From NCBI RefSeq assembly GCF_000025885.1, contig NC_014011.1, positions 1,612,001-1,676,000 of the forward strand: DNA of 64,000 nucleotides, in the 5' to 3' direction. The stretch's first letter is position 1. Every line of letters starts with the position of its first letter. Source of the DNA: Aminobacterium colombiense DSM 12261. GTDB lineage: Bacteria; Synergistota; Synergistia; Synergistales; Aminobacteriaceae. The notes under the pieces are model-generated. The model saw nothing but the letters and a program-made list of their open reading frames with translations, was not told the DNA's origin and made no database searches. Positions 51,686 through 60,675 of this stretch are shown here, piece after piece. A program made the position numbers and the translations under genes.

Positions 51686-52819
51686 TCAATCAAGAAAATC
51701 TCTTAATTTTTTACTACGGCTAGGATGTCGCAGTTTTCGCAAAGCTTTTGCTTCTATTTGGCGAATCCGTTCCCGTGTAACGCCGAAACGCTTGCCCACC
51801 TCTTCAAGAGTATAGGAACGGCCATCTTCTAAGCCAAAGCGATACTGGAGAACTTCCCGTTCCCTCTCTGAAAGGGCCTCAAGCATTTCGTCTATCTGCT
51901 CATGCAACAAATGACTTGCTGCCGCTTCTTCCGGGCTAGGCAAATCCCTGTCTTCAATAAAATCCCCAAGCTGGCTGTCTTCCTCTTCACCTATTGGAGT
52001 TTCAAGTGACACTGGCAACTGGGCGATACGCCTGATCTCCTCTACTTTAGACGGTTCTATTTCCATTTCTGCCGCAATTTCTTCATCTGTAGGTTCTCGA
52101 CCAAGTTTTTGAACAAGCTGCCTCGACACCCTCACCATTTTATTAATAGTTTCCACCATGTGGACAGGTACCCGGATCGTTCTGGCCTGGTCCGCAATTG
52201 CTCTGGTTATTGCCTGGCGAATCCACCATGTAGCATAGGTGCTAAATTTAAAGCCCTTTCTATAATCAAATTTCTCAACAGCCCGGATAAGACCTAAATT
52301 TCCTTCCTGGATCAAATCAAGGAACAGCATTCCCCGTCCTATATATTTTTTGGCAATACTTACCACCAGGCGAAGATTGGCATCTATTATTTGTTGCTTC
52401 GCCTCTTCTTCCCCTGCCTCCACTCGCTTTGCAAGCTCCACTTCCTGTGCCGGCTCAAGAAGGGGCACCTTCCCGATCTCTCTCAAGTACATACGGACAG
52501 GATCTGTCAAAGGAATATCATCCAGCTTCCCGATTTCTCCATCGGCAGGCTGAGCAAGAGCTTCTTCCTCCGCAATATGCTGAGCTCTTTCCTTGCCCTC
52601 TTCTTCGGTCACTTCAATCCCCATTTCCATAAGGTTTGAAACAACGTCTTCAAGAACATCCGCACTCCAGAACTCAACAGGAATAAATTTCTCAATATCT
52701 TTCTGAGTCACAAATCCCTTGGTCTGGCCTTCCTGGATAAGGTCACGGACTTTCCCCATGTAGGTGGCAAGTTCTTCTCTTGTAGCGTCTCTTTTGGTCT
52801 GCTTATTTTTGCTCTCCAT
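51686..52819 (-). CDS. rpoD: RNA polymerase primary sigma factor
   Basis: Housekeeping sigma-70. An N-terminal region 1.1-like part (residues 1-85) precedes region 1.2 ([17 protein letters not shown]). Region 2 contains [20 protein letters not shown] and [17 protein letters not shown]. Region 3 follows, and region 4 has the helix-turn-helix [25 protein letters not shown]. Length is 377 aa, the short type without a large non-conserved insertion. ATG 52819 follows AGAGGAGG. The usual partner dnaG is absent from the sequence shown; upstream lie a promoter at 52859-52887 and a terminator-like hairpin. Confidence 0.97.
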   Translation of the reverse strand: MESKNKQTKRDATREELATYMGKVRDLIQEGQTKGFVTQKDIEKFIPVEFWSADVLEDVVSNLMEMGIEVTEEEGKERAQHIAEEEALAQPADGEIGKLDDIPLTDPVRMYLREIGKVPLLEPAQEVELAKRVEAGEEEAKQQIIDANLRLVVSIAKKYIGRGMLFLDLIQEGNLGLIRAVEKFDYRKGFKFSTYATWWIRQAITRAIADQARTIRVPVHMVETINKMVRVSRQLVQKLGREPTDEEIAAEMEIEPSKVEEIRRIAQLPVSLETPIGEEEDSQLGDFIEDRDLPSPEEAAASHLLHEQIDEMLEALSEREREVLQYRFGLEDGRSYTLEEVGKRFGVTRERIRQIEAKALRKLRHPSRSKKLRDFLD

Positions 52820-52858
52820 AAAGAGAATTATCCTCCTCTGGTTTTATTACATAACGAT

Positions 52859-52887
52859 ATTATACATACTCTTCCTTGAGCAATAAA
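52859..52887 (-). promoter_or_regulatory. Candidate rpoD promoter
   Basis: Minus strand TTTATT (52887-52882), 17-nt spacer, TATAAT (52864-52859), 40 nt before the ATG. Confidence 0.5.
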
Positions 52888-52891
52888 GCGC

Positions 52892-52929
52892 AAAAAAAGA
52901 ACAGGCCAACACATATACACTGTTGCCTG
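52892..52929 (-). terminator. Terminator-like hairpin upstream of rpoD
   Basis: CAGGCCAACA (52902-52911) pairs with TGTTGCCTG (52921-52929, one base bulged), followed by T7 on the minus strand. It lies between an extended -10 element (52972-52980) and the rpoD promoter, so it may end a short RNA of about 70 nt or attenuate rpoD. The rest of the 322-nt gap (52820-53141) has only promoter-like elements. Confidence 0.6.
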
Positions 52930-52971
52930 ATCTCTTTCTAAAGGAATTTTTGAAAATTAAAATGCCTGTTT

Positions 52972-52980
52972 ATTATATCA
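52972..52980 (-). promoter_or_regulatory. Extended -10 promoter element upstream of the rpoD hairpin
   Basis: TG-A-TATAAT on the minus strand (52980-52972), with a poor -35 (CAAAAA at 53000-52995). Transcription would start near 52965 and reach the T7 of the hairpin after about 70 nt. Confidence 0.4.
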
Positions 52981-53141
52981 TATCTGCCCAAAAATTTTTG
53001 ATTGGTGTATAATAAAGGTCACTAAAATCAATGTTAATTTAATCTAAATAACATCCTCTTCTAAAAAACATGTCGTAATCCTCGCCAATTCCGCTCTTAT
53101 ATACCTTCTATGTCTCCAAATAAGAGAGGAGATGAATAGTA

Positions 53142-54758
53142 ATGAGTTTCAGAAAGTGGTCAAAATGGGTACTTTTCTCCATTTTTATCCTTGTGGTCGC
53201 TTCTTTTCCCGCCCAGAGTTGCACAGATATTGTAGTGGGCAAAAATGCTTCCGCAGACGGTTCTGTTATCACCTCTCATACAGCTGACGGTGCTTTTTAC
53301 GATGCAAGGGTTCGCACAATTCCTGGCAAAAAACACCCAGCGGGAACTAAAGCTGACGTGTTTTGGAACATTATTATGGAAGAAGACTACGAGCCCAAAA
53401 AAATCGGTGAAATACCACAAGTTGAAGAAACTTATACATACTTCCACGTAGGGTACCCCTTTATGAATGAACATGGGGTCGCCATTGGAGAGACAACCGT
53501 TGGACAAAAGGATGAATTAAAGACATTCCGCCCCGATGCTAAAGCTATTATGACTATTGAACAGCTTGAAGTTTTCGCCCTGCAAAGGGCAAAAACAGCT
53601 CGAGAGGCAATTAAGGTCATCGGTGAACTTGGGGAAAAATATGGTTTCCTCCCTTCCTGCGGAAGTGAGGGAGAATGCCTTACAATTACAGACTCTGAAG
53701 AGGCATGGATCTTTGAGATTCGAAGCACGGGAATGATGTGGACACCAGAGAGCGGTAAACCTGGGGCAGTATGGGTTGCTCAAAGAGTTCCCGATGATTG
53801 TGTCGTTGTCGTTCCCAACATGAGCCGCATCCGAGAAGTGGACATAAATGATACGGCGAACTTTATAGCCTCTAAGGATTACATGCAGCCGGCCATTGAT
53901 CTCGGATGGTACGATCCAGCGAGCGGAAAACCCTTTATCTGGCAGCTGGCCTACTCCCCCCTTACTGGAAACGATGATTGGTCCCTTTCCTCCATGTGGA
54001 TTCGCAACCGTCTCTACACCATATACAGTCAACTTGACCCAACCCGGGAATGGGATCCCTACGCAGAAACCATGTCATATCCCTTCGCCATAAAACCCCA
54101 GAAAAAATTATCTGTTCAGGATGTAATGACGTTTTTACGAAGTCATATGGAAGGAACACCCTTTGACATGTCAGCCGAAGCAGCCTGGTTGGTGCCGGAA
54201 GGCGATAAGATGGTCAAAAGCCCCCTTGCCACTCCCTTTGTTACTAATAACCTTCGCACTCTCCTGAAGATTCCATACAATCGCCCTGTAGCAAAATGGG
54301 ACTGTGCCTACAGTTTTGTTTCCCAGGCTCGTTCTGGTTATCCGGCTCCTGTTCGAACTGTGCTCTGGTTTGGATACGACAACCCTCATACTACCTGTTA
54401 TGTCCCAATCTATTCGGGAGTTTTAGAAACCCTTGGGAGCTGGCGGGTTTTTGACCGTAATGCTTTTAGTCTCGGATCTGCTCAATGGGCTTTTATATTA
54501 GCCGATGATCTCGTTAACCATCGTTATCAAGAAGCCATACAAGATCTGGTTAAGATCAGGACACCTCTTGAAGAAGCTTTTTTCAAGGAGCTGGCTGATA
54601 TTGATGAAAAAGCCCTTGACCTCGCTAAAAATGACCCTGCAGCAGCTCAAGAGTATGTAACAGAGTATACGCAAAGCTGTATGAAAAAAGCAGAAAAAGC
54701 ATGGTGGGACCTCAACTGGCAGTTAATATCCGCATATAACAACAACAAGAAAAAATAA
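53142..54758 (+). CDS. Secreted C69 family dipeptidase (first copy)
   Basis: Ntn-hydrolase dipeptidase of the PepD/U34 family that cleaves dipeptides at the cell surface. Signal peptide MSFRKWSKWVLFSIFILVV..PAQS; cleavage would expose Cys27 (CTDIVVGKNASADGSV), the catalytic N-terminal nucleophile. Other family blocks are YTYFHVGYPFMNEHGVAIGE, RAKTAREAIKVIGELGEKYG and PDDCVVVVPNMSRI. Length is 538 aa. SD GAGAGGAG precedes ATG 53142. A paralogue lies at 58175-59818 and shares the same blocks. A genuine secreted peptide-scavenging enzyme of an amino-acid fermenter. Confidence 0.93.
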   Translation: MSFRKWSKWVLFSIFILVVASFPAQSCTDIVVGKNASADGSVITSHTADGAFYDARVRTIPGKKHPAGTKADVFWNIIMEEDYEPKKIGEIPQVEETYTYFHVGYPFMNEHGVAIGETTVGQKDELKTFRPDAKAIMTIEQLEVFALQRAKTAREAIKVIGELGEKYGFLPSCGSEGECLTITDSEEAWIFEIRSTGMMWTPESGKPGAVWVAQRVPDDCVVVVPNMSRIREVDINDTANFIASKDYMQPAIDLGWYDPASGKPFIWQLAYSPLTGNDDWSLSSMWIRNRLYTIYSQLDPTREWDPYAETMSYPFAIKPQKKLSVQDVMTFLRSHMEGTPFDMSAEAAWLVPEGDKMVKSPLATPFVTNNLRTLLKIPYNRPVAKWDCAYSFVSQARSGYPAPVRTVLWFGYDNPHTTCYVPIYSGVLETLGSWRVFDRNAFSLGSAQWAFILADDLVNHRYQEAIQDLVKIRTPLEEAFFKELADIDEKALDLAKNDPAAAQEYVTEYTQSCMKKAEKAWWDLNWQLISAYNNNKKK

Positions 54759-54777
54759 CCGAAGGAGGGAGATTTTC

Positions 54778-55362
54778 ATGAAAATAATCCCTAAGAGATT
54801 CCTGTATATGACGATACTATGTCTTATCGCTATGTTTTTTGCTATTGCTGGGGCTTTAATAGCAGCTGAAATGCCCACCGTTGAACCTCCTGTTATTGTA
54901 ACAACCTGTGGACAGAGTCCGGGCGCCGTCATGGTAAAAATGTCTCTTATGCAGTCTCAGATAACTCCTGCAGAGAATAAGAACACCATTATCGCCAGCG
55001 AACTCGCCGGGAAAGGGTATAAGACCCTCATCGTCACCACTGGAACCAGCGGCAAGGGAATGGGAGCCGCGGGCACAGACGTCAACAAAGAAATAGCCCG
55101 CTGCAAAGAACTCATCGAAGCCGCCAAAGCTGAAGGCATAGTTGTCATTACAGCCCACGTGGAAGGAATGGCCCGGCGGACGGACAGCGCTGACCAGGCT
55201 TCCATAGATGAAATAGTCCCCCTCGGCGACGCCATACTCATCGTAGCCGGCAGCAACCCGGACGGTTACTTCACAAAGCTCGCGCAGGACAATGACAAGC
55301 CTCTTATTGAGGCAAAGGACGCTCTTTCCATTGGGTCAAGCCTGAAGGAATTGAATAAGTAG
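54778..55362 (+). CDS. Exported protein, DUF-type, possible partner of the following permease
   Basis: A 194-aa protein with signal peptide or anchor MKIIPKRFLYMTILCLIAMFF..ALIAAE. The mature part has a Rossmann-like order: VIVTTCGQSPGAVMVKMSL, ELAGKGYKTLIVTTGTSGKG, then GIVVITAHVEGMARR and GDAILIVAGSNPDG. It may belong to a DUF family that is common in Synergistota (DUF6305 comes to mind, not verified). Base composition changes within the gene near 54990-55020: AT-rich before, about 63% GC after. A terminator-like hairpin follows (55369-55391). It starts 20 bp after the C69 gene, so the two are one operon. Confidence 0.6.
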   Translation: MKIIPKRFLYMTILCLIAMFFAIAGALIAAEMPTVEPPVIVTTCGQSPGAVMVKMSLMQSQITPAENKNTIIASELAGKGYKTLIVTTGTSGKGMGAAGTDVNKEIARCKELIEAAKAEGIVVITAHVEGMARRTDSADQASIDEIVPLGDAILIVAGSNPDGYFTKLAQDNDKPLIEAKDALSIGSSLKELNK

Positions 55363-55368
55363 CATCAT

Positions 55369-55396
55369 AGCCCCCGATGGAATCGGGGGCTAGTTT
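55369..55396 (+). terminator. Strong hairpin after the DUF-type gene
   Basis: AGCCCCCGAT (55369-55378), loop GGA, ATCGGGGGCT (55382-55391), then AGTTTCC. It may end transcription from the first C69 gene or act as an attenuator ahead of the permease. Confidence 0.6.
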
Positions 55397-55432
55397 CCTC
55401 TACAACGAGAGATCAAGAAAGGAAATGACCTC

Positions 55433-56761
55433 ATGTTTATACATGCAGAAGTAATTTTACTTGTAATTGCCGTGGCCTTCTTTCTCCCGAAGGTCTTGAA
55501 GCTGAGCACTGAGCTTTCCATGTTCGTTGCCGCCCTTGCGGGAGCGGCCGCCCACTCTGTAATGCTCCGCGTCACAGGAAGCCCTCACAATCCCGTATCC
55601 ATTCTTCCCATCCGGCATATTGTGGAAGGGGCCTTCACCTACTTTGACGTCTGCCTCATCTTCCTCACCGCCACCTTCTTCATGGCCCTTCTTCGTGAAA
55701 GCGGCGGGGTGGCCTTCATTGTACGGAAGATCGTTTCTACCTTCCACAAAAGACGAACAATCTGCCTTCTGCTCCTTACTTTCGTTCTCCTTCTTCCCGG
55801 AGCCCTTACCGGGTCGGGAGCGACAACGGTTCTTACCGTAGGCGCCCTTGTGGGAGCAGTGCTTTCAGCTATGGGCGTGGATGAGACGAAACGGGCCGCC
55901 ATCATCTTTTTGGGAGCGGCCATGAGCGCCGCGGCGCCTCCCATCAACCTCTGGGCCATGATGGCCGCCGCCGGCGCCAACATGCCCTATGTGGGGTTTG
56001 GGAAACCCCTTCTTGTCCTTTCAGTGGCAGGAGCCCTCTTCTCCATGTTCTGGCTTGCGGGACGGGGAGAGGGACAGGTTGACCTCGACAAGGCTCTGGC
56101 GAACCTGCCTGAAGTCCAGGAGGGGCAGAGCTGGTTCAGGGTGACCTTCCCCTTCGCTCTGCTGCTGGCCCTTGTTCTGGCGGGACGGATCTGGCCTTTC
56201 TCCATGCCCGTATTGGGGCTGCCCCTGCTTTTCATGGTCGCGTCCTTTGCCGTCGTGCTGCTGAGCCCCAAACGCCTTCATGTCTGGTCAGTCGCCTGCG
56301 CAACCGTCCATAACCTGACCACCCTCGTTGGGATCATGGTGGTGGTGGGCATCCTGATCCAGATCATGGCCCTGAGCGGAGCCCGGGGGCTCATCTCCCT
56401 GGCGGTGGTCACCCTTCCCCTGGGCGTGCTCTTCGCCACTCTCTTCATTATCCTCCCCCTTTCGGAAGGGCTGGTGCAGTATGCGGTGGCCCCCCTTATC
56501 GGCGTGCCCCTCATCATGCTTTTCAACATGCGGGGTTTAGATCCCATCATAGCCCTGTCGGCCATGGCCGTCATATGGCCTCTGGGCGACTGTCTGCCTC
56601 CCACCGCCGTTGTGGGACGGGCCACAGTGATGGAGCTGGGATATACGGGGCGGTACTTTCAGGATTTTGTGAAGGCCTGCCTGGTGCCCATGGCCTTCAT
56701 CGCCATGCTGGGGACCCTCTTTCTCATCTTCAGCACCAGATTGTCATTTCTTGGAGGCTAG
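55433..56761 (+). CDS. Ion-transporter-superfamily permease (TRAP-large-subunit-like)
   Basis: Membrane transporter of 442 aa with about 11-12 helices. The two-fold repeat typical of DctM/IT-superfamily proteins shows as TGSGATTVLTVGALVGAVL (like the SGSGPATVAALG of DctM) with AAMSAAAPPINLWAMMAA, and later LPLSEGLVQYAVAPLIGVP and WPLGDCLPPTAVVGRATVM. The usual small and binding subunits are absent; instead a 56-aa membrane protein and an exported DUF protein adjoin. The substrate is probably a carboxylate or peptide-derived compound. GC-rich, unlike the flanking genes. ATG 55433 follows AAGGAAATGA. Confidence 0.75.
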   Translation: MFIHAEVILLVIAVAFFLPKVLKLSTELSMFVAALAGAAAHSVMLRVTGSPHNPVSILPIRHIVEGAFTYFDVCLIFLTATFFMALLRESGGVAFIVRKIVSTFHKRRTICLLLLTFVLLLPGALTGSGATTVLTVGALVGAVLSAMGVDETKRAAIIFLGAAMSAAAPPINLWAMMAAAGANMPYVGFGKPLLVLSVAGALFSMFWLAGRGEGQVDLDKALANLPEVQEGQSWFRVTFPFALLLALVLAGRIWPFSMPVLGLPLLFMVASFAVVLLSPKRLHVWSVACATVHNLTTLVGIMVVVGILIQIMALSGARGLISLAVVTLPLGVLFATLFIILPLSEGLVQYAVAPLIGVPLIMLFNMRGLDPIIALSAMAVIWPLGDCLPPTAVVGRATVMELGYTGRYFQDFVKACLVPMAFIAMLGTLFLIFSTRLSFLGG

Positions 56762-56932
56762 ATGACCATGATACTTACAAATACCATCGTTATGTACCTG
56801 TATTACGCCATAACCCTCTTCTTCGGGGGGGCAATAGTGTACAACCTCATCAAGACAGAAAAAGCCCAGGACGCGGTGCTCTACTGCATTATCCTCATGC
56901 CCTTCGTGCTGAGGCTCCTTCGGTTGAAGTAG
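56762..56932 (+). CDS. Small membrane protein, 56 aa
   Basis: Begins directly after the permease stop (ATG 56762 follows TAG 56759-56761) and ends at TAG 56932. It starts MTMILTNTIVMYLYYAITLF, then GGAIVYNLIKTEKAQDAV and ILMPFVLRLLRLK: two hydrophobic segments with a charged middle. Too short for routine ORF lists. Its tight spacing between permease and the peptidase gene suggests an accessory subunit of the transporter. No homologue is recalled. Confidence 0.55.
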   Translation: MTMILTNTIVMYLYYAITLFFGGAIVYNLIKTEKAQDAVLYCIILMPFVLRLLRLK

Positions 56933-56948
56933 ACGTGAGGTGGGGAGA

Positions 56949-58118
56949 ATGAAAAATAATCTGAAAATCATCAAGATCCTTTCTTTAGTCATAGCCCTGG
57001 TCTTTGCGGCCATAGCCGGGCGAGATTTTTACGAGCACAGGCACTTTATGGAGCCGGTGGTTCCATCGCCGTCTTTAACAGAAGTGAAGAAGCTCTCTGA
57101 TTACGAACCGAGCCTGAAAGGAACAGCCAACGACAGCAACGTGTACGTCTTCGACAGCGGCGTGCCCGGTGGAACAGCTTTTCTCTTTGGAGGAACCCAT
57201 GCCGAGGAACCGGCAACCAACCTCACGGCTGCTCTTGTTGCCGAAAACGTGAAGGTCGAACAGGGACGGCTCTTTGTGATCCTCAGGGCGAACCGGAGCG
57301 CATCCACCTGCACTCGCATGGGAGAAGCCTATCCTGCCTTCTACCATGTAAAGACGTCATGGGGCGACAAGCGTTTCCGTATGGGAGACCGGTGTACCAA
57401 CCCCCTGGACTCGTGGCCTGACCCTGAGGTCTACCTCCACTATCCGAGCCGCCAGATGCTGGCCTATATGGATATACGGAATTTGAACCGGACGTGGCCG
57501 GGACGGCCCAACGGGGCCATTACCGAGCGCACGACATGGGCAATGACGCAGCTTATACGCCGGGAGAAGGTGGATATGGCCGTAGACCTTCATGAAGCGG
57601 AGCTCGAGTATCCGGTGGAAAACACCATCGTAACTCATTAGAAGGGGCAATCTGTTGCGGCCATGACCTCCATGGTGCTCACGGCGGAGCTCTTTGAAGT
57701 GCCCCTGAGCATGGAGTTCTCGCCTCAGGCCCTTCACGGCCTCTCCCACCGGGAGATCGGAGACCATACGGACGCCATGTCCCTGCTGGTTGAGGTGGCG
57801 GAACCCATGATAGACCGTATCCGTGGCATTACAGATGAATATCTGCTCATGACTGGCCGGGACGAGTTTGTGATGAAGGCCGGGGAGCATAAGTTGCTCT
57901 ATGCTCCCATCGACGAGCGGGGCTGGCCCATCGATGTGCGGGTGGGGCGTCATTCCTCGACCTTCCAGAAGATGCTTGAGTTCTACTCTTTGGAGGCTCC
58001 CGACCGTCCTATCGTCATTTCAGGGGTGCCGGGATACACGGAGGTTATAGAGAATACATTGGGAGCATATTTCCATGATCCAAAGCAAGCTCCGCCTGAG
58101 AAGGTTTTCTACGATTAG
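56949..58118 (+). pseudogene. M14/succinylglutamate-desuccinylase-like exported hydrolase with in-frame TAG
   Basis: Zinc carboxypeptidase/deacylase-type protein. Signal anchor MKNNLKIIKILSLVIALVFA; metal motif FGGTHAEEPATN (His84, Glu87) and the second His in VDMAVDLHEAELEYP. The frame is closed by TAG at 57639-57641 (codon 231), just after VENTIVTH, but continues in the same frame for 158 codons (KGQSVAAMTSMVL.. EVPLSMEFSPQALHGLSHR) with clear protein character. Reads as one 390-codon gene. Most economical is a nonsense mutation or sequencing error; pyrrolysine insertion is possible but unsupported. ATG 56949 is preferred (SD GAGGTGGGG); GTG 56940 is the alternative. Confidence 0.65.
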
Positions 58119-58174
58119 CGAGAAGATAATTGGTTTTCGGAATGGCACCACTACTAAACAAGGAGGGAAAAAGT

Positions 58175-59818
58175 ATGAATTCCAGGATGCTCAGGATAGC
58201 AACAATAGCGGCCCTTGCTATTTTCCTCGCCAGCACGCTGGCATCAGCGTGCACCACTATTATGGTAGGGAAAAAAGCATCTGTTGATGGATCTGTCATG
58301 GTAACTCATACGTGTGACGGCTGGTATGATAACCGTGTCAGGATCATCCCCGGCGAAACCCATAAAGCAGGAGAAATGACTCCTGTCTATAAAGAAATAT
58401 GCCATGGAACCCGACCAGACAAACCCCTGGTCGAGGTTGGCGAAATTCCTCAGCCCGAAGAAACGTACACCTATTTCCACGTAGGGTATCCCTTCATGAA
58501 TGAACATCAGCTCATCATAGGCGAAGATACCTGGAGCGGACGGGATGAAAACTTCTGTGACGCTGGCTGGATGATGATCGAGCAGCTTGAGGTCTTCGCC
58601 CTTCAGAGAGCAAAAACAGCTCGGGAAGCGATCCAGGTTATGGGCGAGCTTGCTGAAAAGTACGGCTATGGCGATGGCGGCGAGACTTTGACCGTTATCG
58701 ACAAAAATGAAGCCTGGATGTTCGATATTTGCGGCCCCGGTCCCCTTTGGACCCCTGAAAGCGGCAAGCCCGGCGCCATATGGGTTGCCCAGCGCGTGCC
58801 CGATGATTGTTTCACCGTAACAGCCAACCGTTCCCGAATTGGCGAAATCCACTGGGATGATAAAGAGAACTTCATATATTCTTCCAGTGTAAAAGATTTC
58901 GCAAAAGAAATGGGCTGGTGGAAAGAGGGCGAAAAATTTGTTTTCCACAAAATATACAATCCCGTCCCCTATGGGACGCCTTATTACCAGCAGCGCCGCG
59001 AGTGGAGAGTCATCAGCCTTCTTGCCCCCTCCCTCAAGATCGAAGAAGATGCGGCTGAAATGTATCCTCTAATGATAAAACCTGACAAGAAGATTTCTGT
59101 AAGGGACCTTATGGCTGTGAAGCGAGATTACCTCGAGGAGACTCGCTTTGATCTCACTCAGGGAATGGCAGCCGGCCCCTTCGGAAACCCCAACCGCTAC
59201 CCAACTCCTAGTAGTGTACGACCAGAAGACAAACAGAACGTTGACTGGACCCGGGCCATATCCATGTTCCGTTGCTCCTACAGCTTCGTAGCTCAAGCAC
59301 GGGACTGGCTGCCCGATGCTATTGGCGGCATATTGTGGTTCGGAGAAGACGCTCCCCATTCTACAGTGTACATGCCTATTTACGCTGGCGTAACATCCCT
59401 ACCCAAGAGTATTACTGAGGGAAAACGGGCCGAATTCGATAGAAACTCCGCATGGTGGGCATTCAACTTCGTCTCTAACTGGGCCGATCTCAAGTTCAGC
59501 TATATGATCAAGGACATTAAAGAAGCCCAGAAGGCTTACGAAGATGAGTTCTTCACGTACCAGCCAGTAGTAGATAAAGAAGCCGCAGCTCTTTATAAAG
59601 AGAGCCCCGAAAAGGCTAAGGCCTACCTCACGAAATACACGAACGACAGCATCAACAAGGTGGTTAACGGTTGGTGGAAATTGGGCTGGAAGCTCGTCGG
59701 CAAATATTCTGACGGATATATTACCTACCCCGACGGGAAGCAGGACTCAGTAGGGTACCCTACAGAGTGGCTTAAGGCTGTTGGTTTCGGAATAGAGGAA
59801 TCCGAACCCAAGAAATAG
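58175..59818 (+). CDS. Secreted C69 family dipeptidase (second copy)
   Basis: Paralogue of the gene at 53142. The signal peptide MNSRMLRIATIAALAIFLAS..ASA is cleaved before Cys26 (CTTIMVGKKASVDGSVMVTH), the Ntn nucleophile. It shares YTYFHVGYPFMNEH and RAKTAREAIQVMGELAEKYG with the first copy, while the middle and C-terminal parts differ. Length is 547 aa. ATG 58175 is chosen for SD AGGAGGG; an upstream start at 58130 lies before that SD. Lower GC than the block to its left. It probably cleaves peptides with a different residue preference. Confidence 0.93.
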   Translation: MNSRMLRIATIAALAIFLASTLASACTTIMVGKKASVDGSVMVTHTCDGWYDNRVRIIPGETHKAGEMTPVYKEICHGTRPDKPLVEVGEIPQPEETYTYFHVGYPFMNEHQLIIGEDTWSGRDENFCDAGWMMIEQLEVFALQRAKTAREAIQVMGELAEKYGYGDGGETLTVIDKNEAWMFDICGPGPLWTPESGKPGAIWVAQRVPDDCFTVTANRSRIGEIHWDDKENFIYSSSVKDFAKEMGWWKEGEKFVFHKIYNPVPYGTPYYQQRREWRVISLLAPSLKIEEDAAEMYPLMIKPDKKISVRDLMAVKRDYLEETRFDLTQGMAAGPFGNPNRYPTPSSVRPEDKQNVDWTRAISMFRCSYSFVAQARDWLPDAIGGILWFGEDAPHSTVYMPIYAGVTSLPKSITEGKRAEFDRNSAWWAFNFVSNWADLKFSYMIKDIKEAQKAYEDEFFTYQPVVDKEAAALYKESPEKAKAYLTKYTNDSINKVVNGWWKLGWKLVGKYSDGYITYPDGKQDSVGYPTEWLKAVGFGIEESEPKK

Positions 59819-59836
59819 GTTTCTACAGATCAACAA

Positions 59837-59871
59837 GGGGCTGCAGGAATGTTTAGCAGCCCCCTTTTTAT
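59837..59871 (+). terminator. Terminator of the second C69 gene
   Basis: GGGGCTGC (59837-59844) pairs with GCAGCCCC (59856-59863), followed by CTTTTTATT. Convergent with the gene to the right. Confidence 0.85.
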
Positions 59872-59881
59872 TCCCCAAATA

Positions 59882-60553
59882 TTATTTCGCTAATTTCACT
59901 ATTACCCCCAAGGGGGTAGGGAAAGGTTCTTCAGGAGAAGGACCTACAGCCTCTCTGGTTTCGTCGAATTCCATTTCATAGAGAAGGCGGCTGATCTCAA
60001 GATCCAATGGGTCATCGGTTTCGTAGGGAATGGCGAAGCGCAAATACCCAAACTGTTCAGCAAAATAGCTGAAACTCAGATTGCCTTTTTCTTTCATCAT
60101 GGCCGCAATCAATTTTGCCAAAAACTCCTCGTCATCGAAAAAAGGAGTGGAACTGGCAAGAACAATCGCTTTAAAGCTGCCTAAAAGCATGGACCTGTTC
60201 CTGAAGTTGCAAAGAGACACCCCTGCCCGAATGGCAAAATCTCCTTCTGTTTGACGGGCTACAAGATCCTCCATGGGTTGAGAATAACCGAACACTGCCG
60301 TAAATCCTAAAGACAATCCTTTTCCCCGCCCTGGAATAATCATACAATCCCGAAGGAATGGCCCGGCAAAGCCAATGCGTGGGCTGGAGAGGCAAAAAAG
60401 CTCACTTCCAAGGGACAAGGAAAGAGATGCCAGTGCAACAAGCTCACCGCTATAAAGATGGTTCACCGATACGGGCCGATAATCCATCCCCATTGGCAGC
60501 CACGACGCGATATCCAAATCAAGATTAACGTTCCAGTATGGAAGGTTCTTCAT
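59882..60553 (-). CDS. Hypothetical protein, 223 aa
   Basis: No family recognised. Starts MKNLPYWNVNLDLDIASWLP without signal peptide. Contains a small-residue-rich core (SGELVALASLSLSLGSELF, GRGKGLSLGFTAVFGYSQP) and an acidic, Pro-rich tail (SPEEPFPTPLGVIVK). The fold looks like an alpha/beta domain that might bind a small ligand. The gene is convergent with the C69 gene and divergent to the MATE gene. No catalytic residues can be named. Confidence 0.55.
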   Translation of the reverse strand: MKNLPYWNVNLDLDIASWLPMGMDYRPVSVNHLYSGELVALASLSLSLGSELFCLSSPRIGFAGPFLRDCMIIPGRGKGLSLGFTAVFGYSQPMEDLVARQTEGDFAIRAGVSLCNFRNRSMLLGSFKAIVLASSTPFFDDEEFLAKLIAAMMKEKGNLSFSYFAEQFGYLRFAIPYETDDPLDLEISRLLYEMEFDETREAVGPSPEEPFPTPLGVIVKLAK

Positions 60554-60675
60554 CGTTCACATACCCCCTTCCCGAGAAACAATTTGTATAATATAACGCA
60601 CTAGCCTTGTCTCCACAAGCGCTGAATTACTGGTCTGCTATACTTAAAAAAATCTTTTGAAATAGGAGGACATAG

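Larger units (their letters stand above)
54990..58120. other. GC-rich block with a boundary inside a gene
   Basis: Sampled 60-base lines inside the block reach 38 of 60 G+C (for example 55021-55080 and 56041-56100), against 27 of 60 in 53221-53280. The left boundary lies inside the DUF-type gene 54778-55362, the right boundary near the end of the M14-like gene. Consistent with acquisition or recombination of a donor segment into a pre-existing locus. Confidence 0.55.

Noticed and set aside
57639-57641. Pyrrolysine residue as annotation
   Set aside because: Many genes in this window end in TAG, no pyl gene is visible, and a single base change from GAG or CAG explains the codon; kept only as a hypothesis.
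53142-59818. Composite transposon between the two C69 genes
   Set aside because: No transposase, inverted terminal repeats or target duplication seen; the C69 genes are divergent paralogues rather than identical repeats.
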